Part shown: positions 53,327-62,742 of the stretch, piece by piece | How positions within the stretch are numbered: position 1 is the stretch's first letter | How the letters are laid out: each line of letters begins with the position of its first letter | Assembly (NCBI RefSeq): GCF_001637205.1 | Contig: NZ_LVJH01000007.1 | Span: forward strand, 248,001-312,000 | DNA length: 64,000 nt | Direction of reading: 5' to 3' | From: Paenibacillus glacialis | GTDB taxonomy: Bacteria > Bacillota > Bacilli > Paenibacillales > Paenibacillaceae | Program-made: the position numbers and the translations under genes | The notes under the pieces: generated by a model | The model's input: only the letters and a program-made list of their open reading frames with translations | Databases searched by the model: none | Told to the model about the DNA's origin: nothing

Positions 53327-55185
53327 GTACTAATGCAAATGTAGATAGGCAGGCTAGTAAGACTGTTAAGAAACCAATAGGTGTAAGTACAGGTGGAGAA
53401 CGGTTTGTTTACAAGGATGATGATTTGATAGATAAAGCTTTTGACTGGGGACAATTTCGTCGATTGTTTGCATACATGAAACCGTATGCAAAACAATTGC
53501 TACCTCTCATAGGTTTAATGATGATCTTGGGAACGATCACCAAGTTAACGGTACCTTTTCTAACGAGTATGGCTATTGATAAGGCAATATCACCTGAGAC
53601 TGGGTTACCTAGTTTAAAGCTGTTATATATGATTGCTGCGGGTATATTAGTGTTATATGTCGTGCAATGGGTAGCGACCGCATATCGGATTAAGTATATG
53701 AACATTATTGGTCAGCGGGTTATCTACGACCTTCGTGCAGATCTGTTCAAGCATATTCAGAAATTATCCTTCAACTTCTTTGATAAAAGGCCAGCGGGAT
53801 CGGTTCTCGTGCGGGTTACGAATGATGTGAACTCGTTGCAGGAACTTTTCACAAATGGTGTTGTTAACTTGATGATTGACTGTGTTCAGCTAGTTGGGAT
53901 TGTTATCATTTTGCTACTGATCAATTTAAAGCTAGGATTAGCGGTAATCATAACGGTACCGATTATGTTCCTTATTTCTACGAAATTACGTGTGAAGATC
54001 CGGAGGGCGTGGCAAGAAGTACGGATGAAGGGATCTCGCATTAATTCACATTTGAATGAATCCATTCAAGGGATTCGTGTTACTCAGGCGTATACGCAAG
54101 AGAAGGAAAACATGGAATTCTTCGATACGATGAATAAAGATGCTAAGAAATCGTGGGATAAAGCGACTACCATGAACCAAGGATTTGGTCCACTCATAGA
54201 AATCACAGGTGGTTTCGGTACATTAATCCTGTTCTGGTTCGGTGCCTATCTGATTCAACAAGGCGAATTAACGATTGGTTTGCTAGTAGCTTTCTCTAGT
54301 TATGTGGGGAACTTCTGGGATCCGATTAACCGTCTTGGTCAAATGTACAATCAATTGTTGGTCGCGATGGCTTCCTCGGAGCGTATATTTGAATTTATGG
54401 ATGAGAAGCCTAATATCGACGATAAACCGAATGCAACGACACTACCACAGATTAATGGAGATATCACGTTCAAGAATATCGTCTTTGAATATGAGAAGGG
54501 ACGCCAAGCGTTAAAAGGAATCGACTTGAACGTTGAAGCGGGTCAGACAATTGCGCTAGTGGGTCATACAGGTTCAGGGAAAAGTACCATCATTAATCTG
54601 TTAAGTCGCTTCTATGACATAACGGGTGGGCAGATTAAAATTGATGGATATGATATCCGGGACGTTAAAGTAGAAAGTCTACGTAGCCAAATCGGAATCG
54701 TTCTACAAGATACGTTCATCTTCTCAGGGACGATTAGAGATAACATCAGGTTCGGAAGACTCGAAGCGACGGATGAAGAGATTGAAGCCGTGGCTAAAGC
54801 TGTAAATGCACATGAGTTTATTACGAAGCTACCAAGTGGTTATGAAACAGAAGTAGAAGAGCGAGGAAATATGTTGTCTATGGGTCAACGTCAATTATTG
54901 TCTTTTGCTCGTGCACTACTGGCCGATCCGCGTATCTTAATCCTTGATGAGGCTACTGCGAGTATTGATACGGAGACGGAACTTCGAATTCAAGAAGCAC
55001 TGAAGGTGTTATTACAAGGACGGACTTCATTTATTGTTGCCCATCGATTGTCAACGATACGTCATGCAGATAAAATTGTCGTGTTAGACCATGGGGAAAT
55101 AAAAGAAGAGGGTAGTCATGCAGAACTCATTCAACGGAAAGGGATTTATAATGGTCTTATTGAAGCACAATTTAGATTTATCTAA
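53323..55185 (+). CDS. ABC exporter half-transporter, catalytic-site subunit
   Basis: Protein of 620 residues with a ~45-residue N-terminal extension, six helices (about 50-340), and an ATPase domain: Walker A GHTGSGKST near 413, signature LSMGQRQL near 518 (Met in place of the first Gly), Walker B ILILDEATASID near 539 with the catalytic Glu, H-loop IVAHRLS near 572. In a heterodimer the altered LSMGQ completes the ATP site of the partner that also lacks its Glu, so one site is degenerate and one is active. This is the normal design of YknV/BmrD-type exporters. Confidence 0.92.
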   Translation: MSTNANVDRQASKTVKKPIGVSTGGERFVYKDDDLIDKAFDWGQFRRLFAYMKPYAKQLLPLIGLMMILGTITKLTVPFLTSMAIDKAISPETGLPSLKLLYMIAAGILVLYVVQWVATAYRIKYMNIIGQRVIYDLRADLFKHIQKLSFNFFDKRPAGSVLVRVTNDVNSLQELFTNGVVNLMIDCVQLVGIVIILLLINLKLGLAVIITVPIMFLISTKLRVKIRRAWQEVRMKGSRINSHLNESIQGIRVTQAYTQEKENMEFFDTMNKDAKKSWDKATTMNQGFGPLIEITGGFGTLILFWFGAYLIQQGELTIGLLVAFSSYVGNFWDPINRLGQMYNQLLVAMASSERIFEFMDEKPNIDDKPNATTLPQINGDITFKNIVFEYEKGRQALKGIDLNVEAGQTIALVGHTGSGKSTIINLLSRFYDITGGQIKIDGYDIRDVKVESLRSQIGIVLQDTFIFSGTIRDNIRFGRLEATDEEIEAVAKAVNAHEFITKLPSGYETEVEERGNMLSMGQRQLLSFARALLADPRILILDEATASIDTETELRIQEALKVLLQGRTSFIVAHRLSTIRHADKIVVLDHGEIKEEGSHAELIQRKGIYNGLIEAQFRFI

Positions 55186-55223
55186 AATAGTATAAATTTA
55201 CACAACAGTTCCAGTTACTTCAA

Positions 55224-55248
55224 ATTCAAACAAGTTTTTTATTTGAAT
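55224..55248 (+). terminator. Weak terminator-like hairpin after the ABC exporter genes
   Basis: ATTCAAA (55224-55230) pairs with TTTGAAT (55242-55248), with a loop that contains six T. The stem is AT-rich and the T run lies in the loop, so termination is doubtful. The remaining gap to purT shows no riboswitch that I recognise. Confidence 0.35.
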
Positions 55249-55374
55249 GTATCGATTTTATGAGTATTTTTGTCTAATAAAATGTGAAATTTGATGAAAA
55301 TTAGCGGAGCACGCTTGCATTATTGTTGCCAAACCCTGAAAATAGAGTTGATAGAACTATAGGGGGGATGGCAA

Positions 55375-56568
55375 GTGGTGTGGGGTGCTCCTTTTTCTGC
55401 ATATTCCAGGAAAATGTTGCTGCTGGGCAGTGGAGAATTAGGTAAAGAAGTGGTACTTGAGGCCCAGCGTTTGGGAGTAGAGACCATTGCCGTGGACCGC
55501 TATAAGGATGCTCCTGCAATGCAGGTATCGCATAGGTCCCATGTAATCGATATGCTTGATGCTGAAGCTTTGAAAAGCATTATTCGACAAGAACGACCTG
55601 ATATCATTGTTCCTGAAATTGAAGCTATTGCAACACACGTGTTATTAGAGTTAGAACAAGAAGGTTACCATGTGGTTCCAAAGGCACGCGCAACACATCT
55701 GACGATGGATCGCGAAGGGATTCGTCGGTTGGCTGCGGAGACATTATTGTTGCCAACAGCTGAATATCGATTCGCAGACAGTCTGGAAGAATTAAAGGCT
55801 GCAGTTGTTGAACTAGGAACACCATGTGTGATTAAACCGATCATGAGTTCTTCTGGTAAAGGACAAAGTGTATGTAAGAGTTTAAATGATGCAGAGGCTT
55901 GTTGGAACGCCGCTTTAGAAGGTGGACGAGCTAAAAGTACGCGAGTAATTATCGAATCCTTTGTTCAGTTTGACAGTGAAATTACGCTTCTTACGGTACG
56001 TTCTGTATCCGGTACGCTGTTCTGCCCACCGATCGGCCATATTCAAAAAGATGGCGATTATGTGGAGTCTTGGCAACCGCATCAGATGAGTATTGCACAA
56101 CTTGAAGAAGCACAAGCCGTAGCGAAAACGATTACGGATGAATTAGGTGGATACGGCGTTTTTGGTGTGGAATTGTTCGTAACGCCTGATGGAATTCTGT
56201 TCAGTGAAGTATCACCCCGTCCGCATGATACCGGTATGGTCACGATGGTGACACAGGACTTGTCGGAATTTGCTTTGCATGTTAGAGCGATACTAGGCTT
56301 ACCCATCGAGCAAGTCCAACTTCTGGCACCGGGGGCATCGGCGACATTGAAAGCCCAAAGTTTTAGTTCTGATTTTGCAATTAGTGGCGTTGATAAGGCA
56401 CTGTCACTGCCACGTACTCAAGTAAGAGTATTTGGTAAAGGTGAGAGTAAACCAGGTAGAAGAATGGCGGTTGCTCTAAGTACTGCTGAGAATGTTGAGA
56501 TTGCTCGCGAGACAGCAAAACATGCTGCCAGTCTTTTAAAAGTGGAGGTATATGATCATGAACAGTAG
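55375..56568 (+). CDS. purT: Formate-dependent phosphoribosylglycinamide formyltransferase
   Basis: ATP-grasp enzyme of 397 residues that makes formyl-GAR from formate in purine synthesis. N-terminal MLLLGSGELGKEVVLEAQRLG near 14-34 (split), IVPEIEAIATHVL near 79, the GAR/ATP region KPIMSSSGKGQSV near 158, GVFGVELFVTPDG near 262, and the metal-site segment FSEVSPRPHDTGMVT near 281. The GTG start follows AGGGGGG; the nearby ATG at 55368 is out of frame. It is an alternative to the PurN route. The following acetyltransferase gene starts inside its end. Confidence 0.95.
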   Translation: MVWGAPFSAYSRKMLLLGSGELGKEVVLEAQRLGVETIAVDRYKDAPAMQVSHRSHVIDMLDAEALKSIIRQERPDIIVPEIEAIATHVLLELEQEGYHVVPKARATHLTMDREGIRRLAAETLLLPTAEYRFADSLEELKAAVVELGTPCVIKPIMSSSGKGQSVCKSLNDAEACWNAALEGGRAKSTRVIIESFVQFDSEITLLTVRSVSGTLFCPPIGHIQKDGDYVESWQPHQMSIAQLEEAQAVAKTITDELGGYGVFGVELFVTPDGILFSEVSPRPHDTGMVTMVTQDLSEFALHVRAILGLPIEQVQLLAPGASATLKAQSFSSDFAISGVDKALSLPRTQVRVFGKGESKPGRRMAVALSTAENVEIARETAKHAASLLKVEVYDHEQ

Positions 56569-57013
56569 TGTGTCTGCTCCTACATTGAGCATCCGCAGAT
56601 TTCAATGGAATGACTTGGAGACTATTACTACGTTAATGCGAGAACTAAACTATCCTACAACACTTAGTGTGATGAGGGAACGTATGCAGGATATGGAATC
56701 CAGTCCTTTGCACTGTACCTTAGTAGCTGAAGTGGATGGTATTGTAGTAGGCAAGATCAGTTTACACCACATTGTTTCCTTTTCACGTTGTGAACCAACA
56801 ACCCAGATTACTGCGATCATTGTTGCAAAAGAATATCAAGGTCAAGGATTGGGTAAAAGATTGATTCAGCAAGCGGAAGATTGGAGCAAGGGAAAAGGAA
56901 GTACACTATTATTTCTAACTAGTGGAAACCGTGTAGAGCGTGCCCCTGCACGTGCATTTTATGAACATATTGGCTTTATAAAGAAAGGCTATCGCTTCAG
57001 TAAGAAATTATAG
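56558..57013 (+). CDS. GNAT family N-acetyltransferase
   Basis: Protein of 151 residues, GNAT fold: LSIRRFQWNDLETI at the start, VVGKISLHH near 64, the acetyl-CoA loop YQGQGLGKRLIQQAE near 91-105, and a RAPARAFYEHIGF segment near 128. The acceptor is unknown. It overlaps the purT end by 11 bp. The second ATG is preferred because GTGGAGG is 9 bp upstream. Coupling to purT suggests co-expression rather than a shared pathway. Confidence 0.87.
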   Translation: MNSSVSAPTLSIRRFQWNDLETITTLMRELNYPTTLSVMRERMQDMESSPLHCTLVAEVDGIVVGKISLHHIVSFSRCEPTTQITAIIVAKEYQGQGLGKRLIQQAEDWSKGKGSTLLFLTSGNRVERAPARAFYEHIGFIKKGYRFSKKL

Positions 57014-57030
57014 AACGACATCGTATCATG

Positions 57031-57080
57031 AAGAAGAGACGGATACTCGCCCTTAAGGGGCGGTGTAGCCGTTTCTTCTT
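57031..57080 (+). terminator. Hairpin after the purT-acetyltransferase unit
   Basis: AAGAAGAGACGG (57031-57042) pairs with CCGTTTCTTCTT (57069-57080) with one mismatch-like G-T position. An inner GC-rich stem lies in between. There is no long T tract after it, so efficiency is uncertain. Confidence 0.7.
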
Positions 57081-57145
57081 GTTTGTTTACAACAATTAAG
57101 GATTGATATACAATACCTGAATAAGTGAAACGATGGCACCCTATA

Positions 57146-57160
57146 TTGGAAGCGTTTACA
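57146..57160 (+). promoter_or_regulatory. Catabolite-responsive element (cre) candidate
   Basis: TTGGAAGCGTTTACA matches every position of the Bacillus cre consensus WTGNAANCGNWNNCW. It lies 36 bp before the start of the response-regulator gene. CcpA bound here would repress the sensing unit when preferred sugars are present, which fits the sugar-binding proteins encoded downstream. Confidence 0.7.
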
Positions 57161-57181
57161 TTATAGTGATGAGGGATGAAT

Positions 57182-58861
57182 ATGTATAGCCTTATTTTAG
57201 TAGATGATGAAGAGGATGTAAGAGAAGGTCTGCTTGATGAGATCAATTGGGAAGAATATGGATTTCAAGTCGTAGAAAAGGCAGAGAATGGTCGTGAAGC
57301 CACTGAATTAATTGAAAGATATGTACCTGATGTTGTCGTAACGGATATTCATATGCCTTTTATGAACGGATTACAACTCGCTGAATGGATTCGCAACGAT
57401 TATCCCAATACTAAAATTATCATTCTCACAGGATATGATGAATTTGAATATGCGCAAAAAGCAATTAAATTACATATAGACGAATATATCTTAAAACCAT
57501 TTTCTTCTAAGGAACTTGTTGATATTTTGCTAAAAGTGAAGCAGCAATTAGATGAGGAGACGGCGGATAAAGATAACTTACAAAGTCTAATACAGCATTA
57601 TCGCAAAAGTCTTCCGGTTCTAAAAGGAATCTTCCTTTCTTCCTTAGTCTCAAGACGAATACCTATTTCAGAAATTATTGAAAAAAGTCTAAGTTATGAG
57701 CTGAATATGACAGCAAATTCGTATATGACTTCTATTGTAAGAGTGGATTATACGCATTCAGATTTACAGGAAGCAGACTCTTCGAAGATCTCTACTTTGC
57801 CAGAGTCTATGAAAGATACCAAGGATCGGCACTTACAGTTGTTCGCCGTGTTGAACATAACAACAGAAATATGTGAGAAGTATAACGATTTCGAAGTGTT
57901 CCTTCACAATGATGACGTTGTCCTGTTATTTATGGATCAAGATAAGGATTCTGAAAAGACAAGTAGGCGAATGCTCAAAATACTCGAAGAGGTAAGACAG
58001 AACGTGGAAAAATACTTAAAGCTCACCGTGACGATAGGTGCTGGTACGATGACGAACTCCGTTGAAGGTGTACATCATTCTTATAATGAGGCGCTACAGG
58101 CACTGGATTATCGATTGCTCTTAGGCAACAACCGTGTGATTTGGATTTATGATGTGGAGACAAGCCATGATCCAATGGTTCATGAACCTCTTCATTATGA
58201 TGAATTGAAACAACAGATGTTAATCCGTTCTATTAAAGTGGAGACGGCTTCGGAAGTGGCGAATACTGTAGCAAGTCTATTTACGGATGTAGAGATGACA
58301 CAGCTTACGGTAAAGGATTGCCATGTCTATGTTCTAGAGATTCTAACTTCAATCATGAAGGTGGCCAAAGAGTTCCGATTGGAACTTGATGAAATATTCG
58401 GTTCCAATGAGTATCCCTTTGCTGAGATAACGAAGTTTAATAACCTTAATGAAGTAAAGTTGTGGATTACCGGTATTTGTATCAAGCTAATGAATCACAT
58501 TTCGAAAGGGCGTCAATCTAGCTACAATCAACTGGTGGATAATGCTAAATCCTATATATCGATCCATTATCACGAAAGTGATATTTCAATCAACAAAGTA
58601 TGCAAACATTTGCACATCAGCTCGGGTTATTTCAGTGGTATTTTCAAGAAAGAAGTGAAGATGACCTTTGTTAATTATGTGATGCATCTTCGGATGGAAT
58701 CCGCCAAGAATCTACTACGTTCAAGCGATATGAAATTGTTCGAAATAGCAGAGAAGGTAGGGTTTATCGATCCCAATTATTTCAGCTTTTGTTTCCGAAA
58801 GAAATTTGGATTCTCGCCAAAAGAATATCGGAACAACAACGTTGGGGGCGGTTATGAGTGA
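57182..58861 (+). CDS. Response regulator with AraC-type DNA-binding domain (YesN-like)
   Basis: Cytoplasmic transcription activator of 559 residues. Receiver domain 1-120 with acidic pocket VDDEED near 7, phosphoacceptor Asp in VVVTDIHMP near 54, Thr in ILTGYDEFEYA near 82 and Lys in YILKPFSSKEL near 104. A long middle domain follows, then AraC helix-turn-helix pair (about 458-555: VCKHLHISSGYFSGIFKKE; IAEKVGFIDPNYFSFCFRKK; GFSPKEYR). The ATG at 57182 is favoured over 57176, which sits too close to GAGGG. It overlaps the kinase gene by 4 bp. Targets are probably nearby or unlinked sugar-uptake genes. Confidence 0.92.
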   Translation: MYSLILVDDEEDVREGLLDEINWEEYGFQVVEKAENGREATELIERYVPDVVVTDIHMPFMNGLQLAEWIRNDYPNTKIIILTGYDEFEYAQKAIKLHIDEYILKPFSSKELVDILLKVKQQLDEETADKDNLQSLIQHYRKSLPVLKGIFLSSLVSRRIPISEIIEKSLSYELNMTANSYMTSIVRVDYTHSDLQEADSSKISTLPESMKDTKDRHLQLFAVLNITTEICEKYNDFEVFLHNDDVVLLFMDQDKDSEKTSRRMLKILEEVRQNVEKYLKLTVTIGAGTMTNSVEGVHHSYNEALQALDYRLLLGNNRVIWIYDVETSHDPMVHEPLHYDELKQQMLIRSIKVETASEVANTVASLFTDVEMTQLTVKDCHVYVLEILTSIMKVAKEFRLELDEIFGSNEYPFAEITKFNNLNEVKLWITGICIKLMNHISKGRQSSYNQLVDNAKSYISIHYHESDISINKVCKHLHISSGYFSGIFKKEVKMTFVNYVMHLRMESAKNLLRSSDMKLFEIAEKVGFIDPNYFSFCFRKKFGFSPKEYRNNNVGGGYE

Positions 58862-60675
58862 ATATTGAACCTAAACGTTCACGTTTACCCAAATTTCTTA
58901 GTAAACCCAAAGTCCCTCTTTCATTTAATGTAAGAAGTATTCAAGTTATTATTACCATTTCGTTTACGATGATTACGGTGATCATCGTGTTACTTGTCAG
59001 CTTATTACTCTACAATAAGTTCGCCAGATCGGCAGAAGATAACGCGACTCTTAACATTCAACAAATTATAGAACAGGTTAATTCCCATTTGGAGCTATAT
59101 GTCAAAGGAATGCAGGATATCTATGAAGTGGTGGAAGATCAGATTGGTCAGACGGATAATATCTCTAATTCATTACTGAAAGAGCAACTGACGACACTTC
59201 TTCACACACGTGAAGATTTAGTCTCAGTGGCTTTGTTTACACCAGAAGGTAACATGATACTTGATGTTCCAGATGCAACGATGCGACGCAATACACAGTT
59301 GAAGGAACAAAGTTGGTTTCTGACTTCACTGAAGGAACCCGTAGCAATCTCCTTCTCTCAACCTCATATACAGAACTTATACAAAGGTCAATATAAATGG
59401 GTTGTTTCATTAAGCCGAATGATATCTTACAAGGCAGATGGCGTATTGAAAAAGGGTATCTTGTTGGTCGATGTTAATTTTCGGACGATCGATGAGCTTA
59501 GCAGTAAAGTAAGTCTTGGCAAAAAAGGATATGCCTATATTATGGATGCTCTAGGAAATATCATTTACCATCCACAGCAGCAATTAATCTATGCAGGACT
59601 TAAATATGAGAATATTGAGCCTGTATTTGATTATGCTTTCGGGAGTTATATCGATACCTCAACGGAAGAACAAAGATATATAACAGTTCGAACCGTGAAG
59701 CCTATTGGCTGGAAAATCGTAGGGGTAGCCTATCCTGATGAGATTGTAACCACGAAGAAGGATCTTCAGGTGTTTATATTCTGGTTCTTAAGCGTAGTTA
59801 TTGTTGTAGTCCTATTGGTCTCGATCTTTGTATCTGCCAAAATATCGCAGCCTATTCGTCGCTTAGAAAAAGCTGTAAAGTTGGTAGGACAAGGTGATTT
59901 CAACACACCTATTGATGTAAAGGGTGCTTATGAAGTAGAGCAATTGACCAAACGATTCAATTTTATGCTACATCGGATTCGTCAGCTGATGGGTCAGATC
60001 ATACATGAGCAGGAAGCCAAGCGAAAGAGCGAATTAGATGTCCTTCAAGCGCAGATTAATCCTCATTTCTTATATAATACATTGAACTCGGTCACCCGGC
60101 TTGCAGAGCGGGGTAAAACGGAAGAGGTCGTGACAGCGATCACCTCACTGTCCAAATTATTCAGAATCAGTCTGAGTAAAGGGATGAATATGATCCCGCT
60201 AGCCGAAGAATTGGAGCATGTTCGTCATTATCTGATTATCCAAAAGATACGATATAAGAGCAAATTTAATTACATGATGGACGTTCAGGATGAGGCTCTA
60301 TCATGTATTACGTTGAAGCTTATCATTCAACCGATTGTGGAGAATGCCATCTATCATGGGATTGAGCTTATGCCAGATGAAGGTTGTATTCACATTTCAG
60401 TTAAGGCAGAAGAGGAGAAAGTCATCATTTCGGTTACGGATAATGGTCTTGGTATGAGTTCTCAAGTGATGGGACAACTATTATCAGGAGGAGTAAAAAG
60501 TACGGTAGGATCAGGCGTGGGTGTGAAGAATGTTCATGAACGTATCCAATTGTATTGCGGCAAGGCATATGGACTGACTTTCAAGAGCGAAGTGGAAGAA
60601 GGAACAACGGTTACAATCACGCTACCTATGATAAAAGATCAACCGGAAACTGTGGAAAGAGAGGGATTACGATGA
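58858..60675 (+). CDS. Membrane sensor histidine kinase (YesM-like)
   Basis: Kinase of 605 residues with GTG start in the ATGA-like overlap. Transmembrane helix near 30-52, extracellular Cache-type sensor (about 53-298), second helix (about 303-325), HAMP (about 326-378), HisKA_7TM-like region with phospho-accepting His in QINPHFLYNTLNSV near 402, and ATPase domain with IVENAIYHGIE near 495 and DNGLGMS near 529. It should phosphorylate the adjacent regulator. The next gene, a sugar-binding lipoprotein, overlaps by 4 bp, so a binding protein-assisted signal is likely. Confidence 0.92.
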   Translation: MNIEPKRSRLPKFLSKPKVPLSFNVRSIQVIITISFTMITVIIVLLVSLLLYNKFARSAEDNATLNIQQIIEQVNSHLELYVKGMQDIYEVVEDQIGQTDNISNSLLKEQLTTLLHTREDLVSVALFTPEGNMILDVPDATMRRNTQLKEQSWFLTSLKEPVAISFSQPHIQNLYKGQYKWVVSLSRMISYKADGVLKKGILLVDVNFRTIDELSSKVSLGKKGYAYIMDALGNIIYHPQQQLIYAGLKYENIEPVFDYAFGSYIDTSTEEQRYITVRTVKPIGWKIVGVAYPDEIVTTKKDLQVFIFWFLSVVIVVVLLVSIFVSAKISQPIRRLEKAVKLVGQGDFNTPIDVKGAYEVEQLTKRFNFMLHRIRQLMGQIIHEQEAKRKSELDVLQAQINPHFLYNTLNSVTRLAERGKTEEVVTAITSLSKLFRISLSKGMNMIPLAEELEHVRHYLIIQKIRYKSKFNYMMDVQDEALSCITLKLIIQPIVENAIYHGIELMPDEGCIHISVKAEEEKVIISVTDNGLGMSSQVMGQLLSGGVKSTVGSGVGVKNVHERIQLYCGKAYGLTFKSEVEEGTTVTITLPMIKDQPETVEREGLR

Positions 60676-61649
60676 CTAGAACCGTGAAAAGTGTGATGTT
60701 ATTAATGGCTCTTCTTTCACTGGTATTGGTTTCTTGTTCGAACTCTCCTTCCAGCCTACGGATGACAGATACAGTTCGGAAGGTAAGTATGATCGTCAAG
60801 ATGAATAGCGGTGCCTTTTGGAACACAGTTAAAATGGGTGCTGAGGTTGCTGCAAAAGAATATAATGTGGAGTTAACTTTCCTTGGTCCAGATAGCGAGA
60901 ATGATATTGAGGGACAAATCAAGTTAGTTGATGATGCGATTACGAACAAAGCAGATGCCATTATTCTTTCAGCGAGTGATTATATGAAATTAGCACAGGT
61001 GACGGATCGCGCAGCCTATCACAAAATTCCAGTCATATCTATGGATACCGAGGTAGCATCCGCTCGCGTGAAGGCTTTCGTAGGAACCAATAATTATGAA
61101 GCAGGTCAAAGAGCTGCCGAGAGATTGATCGCATTGATTAATGGCAGAGGACAAGTTGGATTGGTCAGTTTTGTAGAGGGAGCTCGCAATGCGGATGAGA
61201 GAGCATCAGGGATGTTGGACTATTTTGCACGTTTTCCCAATGTAGAAGTGGTGGATACCGTGTACTGCGGATCGGATGTTCAGCTCGCGGCTGACTTAAC
61301 GAATGAAATGCTTAACAACTATCCTAATCTAAAAGGCATCATAGCATTGAACGAAATGGCAGGAATCGGTGTATCCCAAGAAGTGCTGAAACTTGGATTT
61401 GGAGGGAAAGTAAAAATCATTACCTTTGATAGTCCCCCTGAAGTCATTGAAATGTTACAAGAGGGTATTGTTCAAGCAACAGTCATCCAGAACCCGTACA
61501 GTAACGGATATTTAGCCGTGCAGCATGCCGTAGAAGTGATTGAAGGGATGCATGTTCCTGAAAGAGTGGATACAGGCTCCAAATTGATCGATCTTGATAA
61601 TATGTTATGGCCAGAGAACCAAAAGCAACTGTTTCCGTTTGTTAGGTAA
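60672..61649 (+). CDS. Sugar-binding lipoprotein (periplasmic binding protein type I fold)
   Basis: Lipoprotein of 325 residues. Signal with lipobox VLVSC (Cys near 20), then a Peripla_BP_4-type domain: VSMIVKMNSGAFWNTVKMGA near 37-56, ADAIILSASDYMKL near 96, PVISMDTEVAS, FVGTNNYEAGQRAAERL near 138, IIALNEMAGIGVSQEVL near 220. Ligand unknown, probably a sugar. The ATG overlaps the kinase stop; an upstream ATG at 60555 lies inside the kinase gene and gives no signal peptide. Translation coupling to the kinase points to a sensing role. Confidence 0.9.
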   Translation: MTRTVKSVMLLMALLSLVLVSCSNSPSSLRMTDTVRKVSMIVKMNSGAFWNTVKMGAEVAAKEYNVELTFLGPDSENDIEGQIKLVDDAITNKADAIILSASDYMKLAQVTDRAAYHKIPVISMDTEVASARVKAFVGTNNYEAGQRAAERLIALINGRGQVGLVSFVEGARNADERASGMLDYFARFPNVEVVDTVYCGSDVQLAADLTNEMLNNYPNLKGIIALNEMAGIGVSQEVLKLGFGGKVKIITFDSPPEVIEMLQEGIVQATVIQNPYSNGYLAVQHAVEVIEGMHVPERVDTGSKLIDLDNMLWPENQKQLFPFVR

Positions 61650-61713
61650 AAATTGAAGGCTTATCCAATAGAATATGAAAAGATTGAGAAAAGCGATTGG
61701 AGGATATTTTTTA

Positions 61714-62742
61714 ATGAAAATAGGGATGAAAAGATGTATACCTATCTTGCTCGTATGTGCACTATTCGCGACTGTTATAACAGGATGCTCGAACTCAGGT
61801 GAGGGTAGTGAACTCCCTCATATTGGGGTTGCGATTTACAAATATGGCGATACGTTCATGAAGGGTGTTCGAAAGTCTATCAAGACGAATGCTGAAGGAA
61901 GAGCAAAAGTGGAAATCGTAGATAGCCAAAATTCTCAACTTACTCAGAATGACAAAGTAGATATGTTTATTATGAATAAAACGAAAGCACTATTAATTAA
62001 TCCTGTAGACAGGACAGGGGCTGGTATTAATATTGAAAAAGCAAAGACAGCTGATATTCCTGTCGTATTCCTCAATCGTGAACCGCTTGCTGATGATATG
62101 AAGAAATGGGATAAAGTCTATTATGTCGGTGCGAAGGCAGAAGAATCGGGCACGATGTCAGGTGAGATTATTGCTGACTACTGGAAATCACATCCTGAAG
62201 CAGATAAGAACAAAGATGGTGTTCTCCAATATGTCATGCTAAAAGGTGAACCTGGTCACCAAGATGCTGAATTACGTACCAAATATTCCATTGAAGCGAT
62301 TGAAGCTGCAGGGATAAAAGTGGAAAAGGTTGCTGAAGACTCAGCGTATTGGGACCGAGTTAAAGGTCAAGAAAAAATGGCTACTTTCCTTGAATTAAAG
62401 GGAGGAAATATTGAGGCTGTTCTAGCGAATAACGATGATATGGCTCTAGGTGCTATTGATGCCTTAAAAGATGCAGGTTATTTCAAAGGTGATAAATATA
62501 TGCCCGTTGTTGGTGTAGATGCTATGGATCCTGCGATAGAAGCTCTAGAAGAGGGGACGATGTTAGGTACTGTGCTCAATGATGCTAATACTCAAGGGAA
62601 AGCAGCGCTACTTCTAGCTACACTGTTGGCAAATGGTGAGATACCTACGAAGGAGAAGGTGGGTTTTGATATTACTGACAATCAATATGTGTGGATTCAA
62701 TATAAAAAGATAACGAAAGAAAATATCGACGAAGCGAAATGA
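61714..62742 (+). CDS. mglB: Galactose/methyl-galactoside-binding lipoprotein (MglB-like)
   Basis: Lipoprotein of 342 residues from ATG with TTGGAGGA 9 bp upstream; ATG 61675 would add 13 residues before the signal. Lipobox VITGC (Cys near 25). The mature part follows MglB: GVAIYKYGDTFMKGVRKSI near 41, LINPVDRTGAG near 98, VVFLNREPLADD near 122, YVGAKAEESG near 140, LANNDDMALGAIDAL near 240, VVGVDAMDPAIEAL near 268. No transporter ATPase or permease gene follows in the window, so it could serve an unlinked transporter or the adjacent kinase. Confidence 0.88.
   Translation: MKIGMKRCIPILLVCALFATVITGCSNSGEGSELPHIGVAIYKYGDTFMKGVRKSIKTNAEGRAKVEIVDSQNSQLTQNDKVDMFIMNKTKALLINPVDRTGAGINIEKAKTADIPVVFLNREPLADDMKKWDKVYYVGAKAEESGTMSGEIIADYWKSHPEADKNKDGVLQYVMLKGEPGHQDAELRTKYSIEAIEAAGIKVEKVAEDSAYWDRVKGQEKMATFLELKGGNIEAVLANNDDMALGAIDALKDAGYFKGDKYMPVVGVDAMDPAIEALEEGTMLGTVLNDANTQGKAALLLATLLANGEIPTKEKVGFDITDNQYVWIQYKKITKENIDEAK

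Noticed and set aside
55186..55374. Purine riboswitch or PurR box before purT
   Set aside because: No conserved riboswitch loops or PurBox-like repeat could be found by eye.
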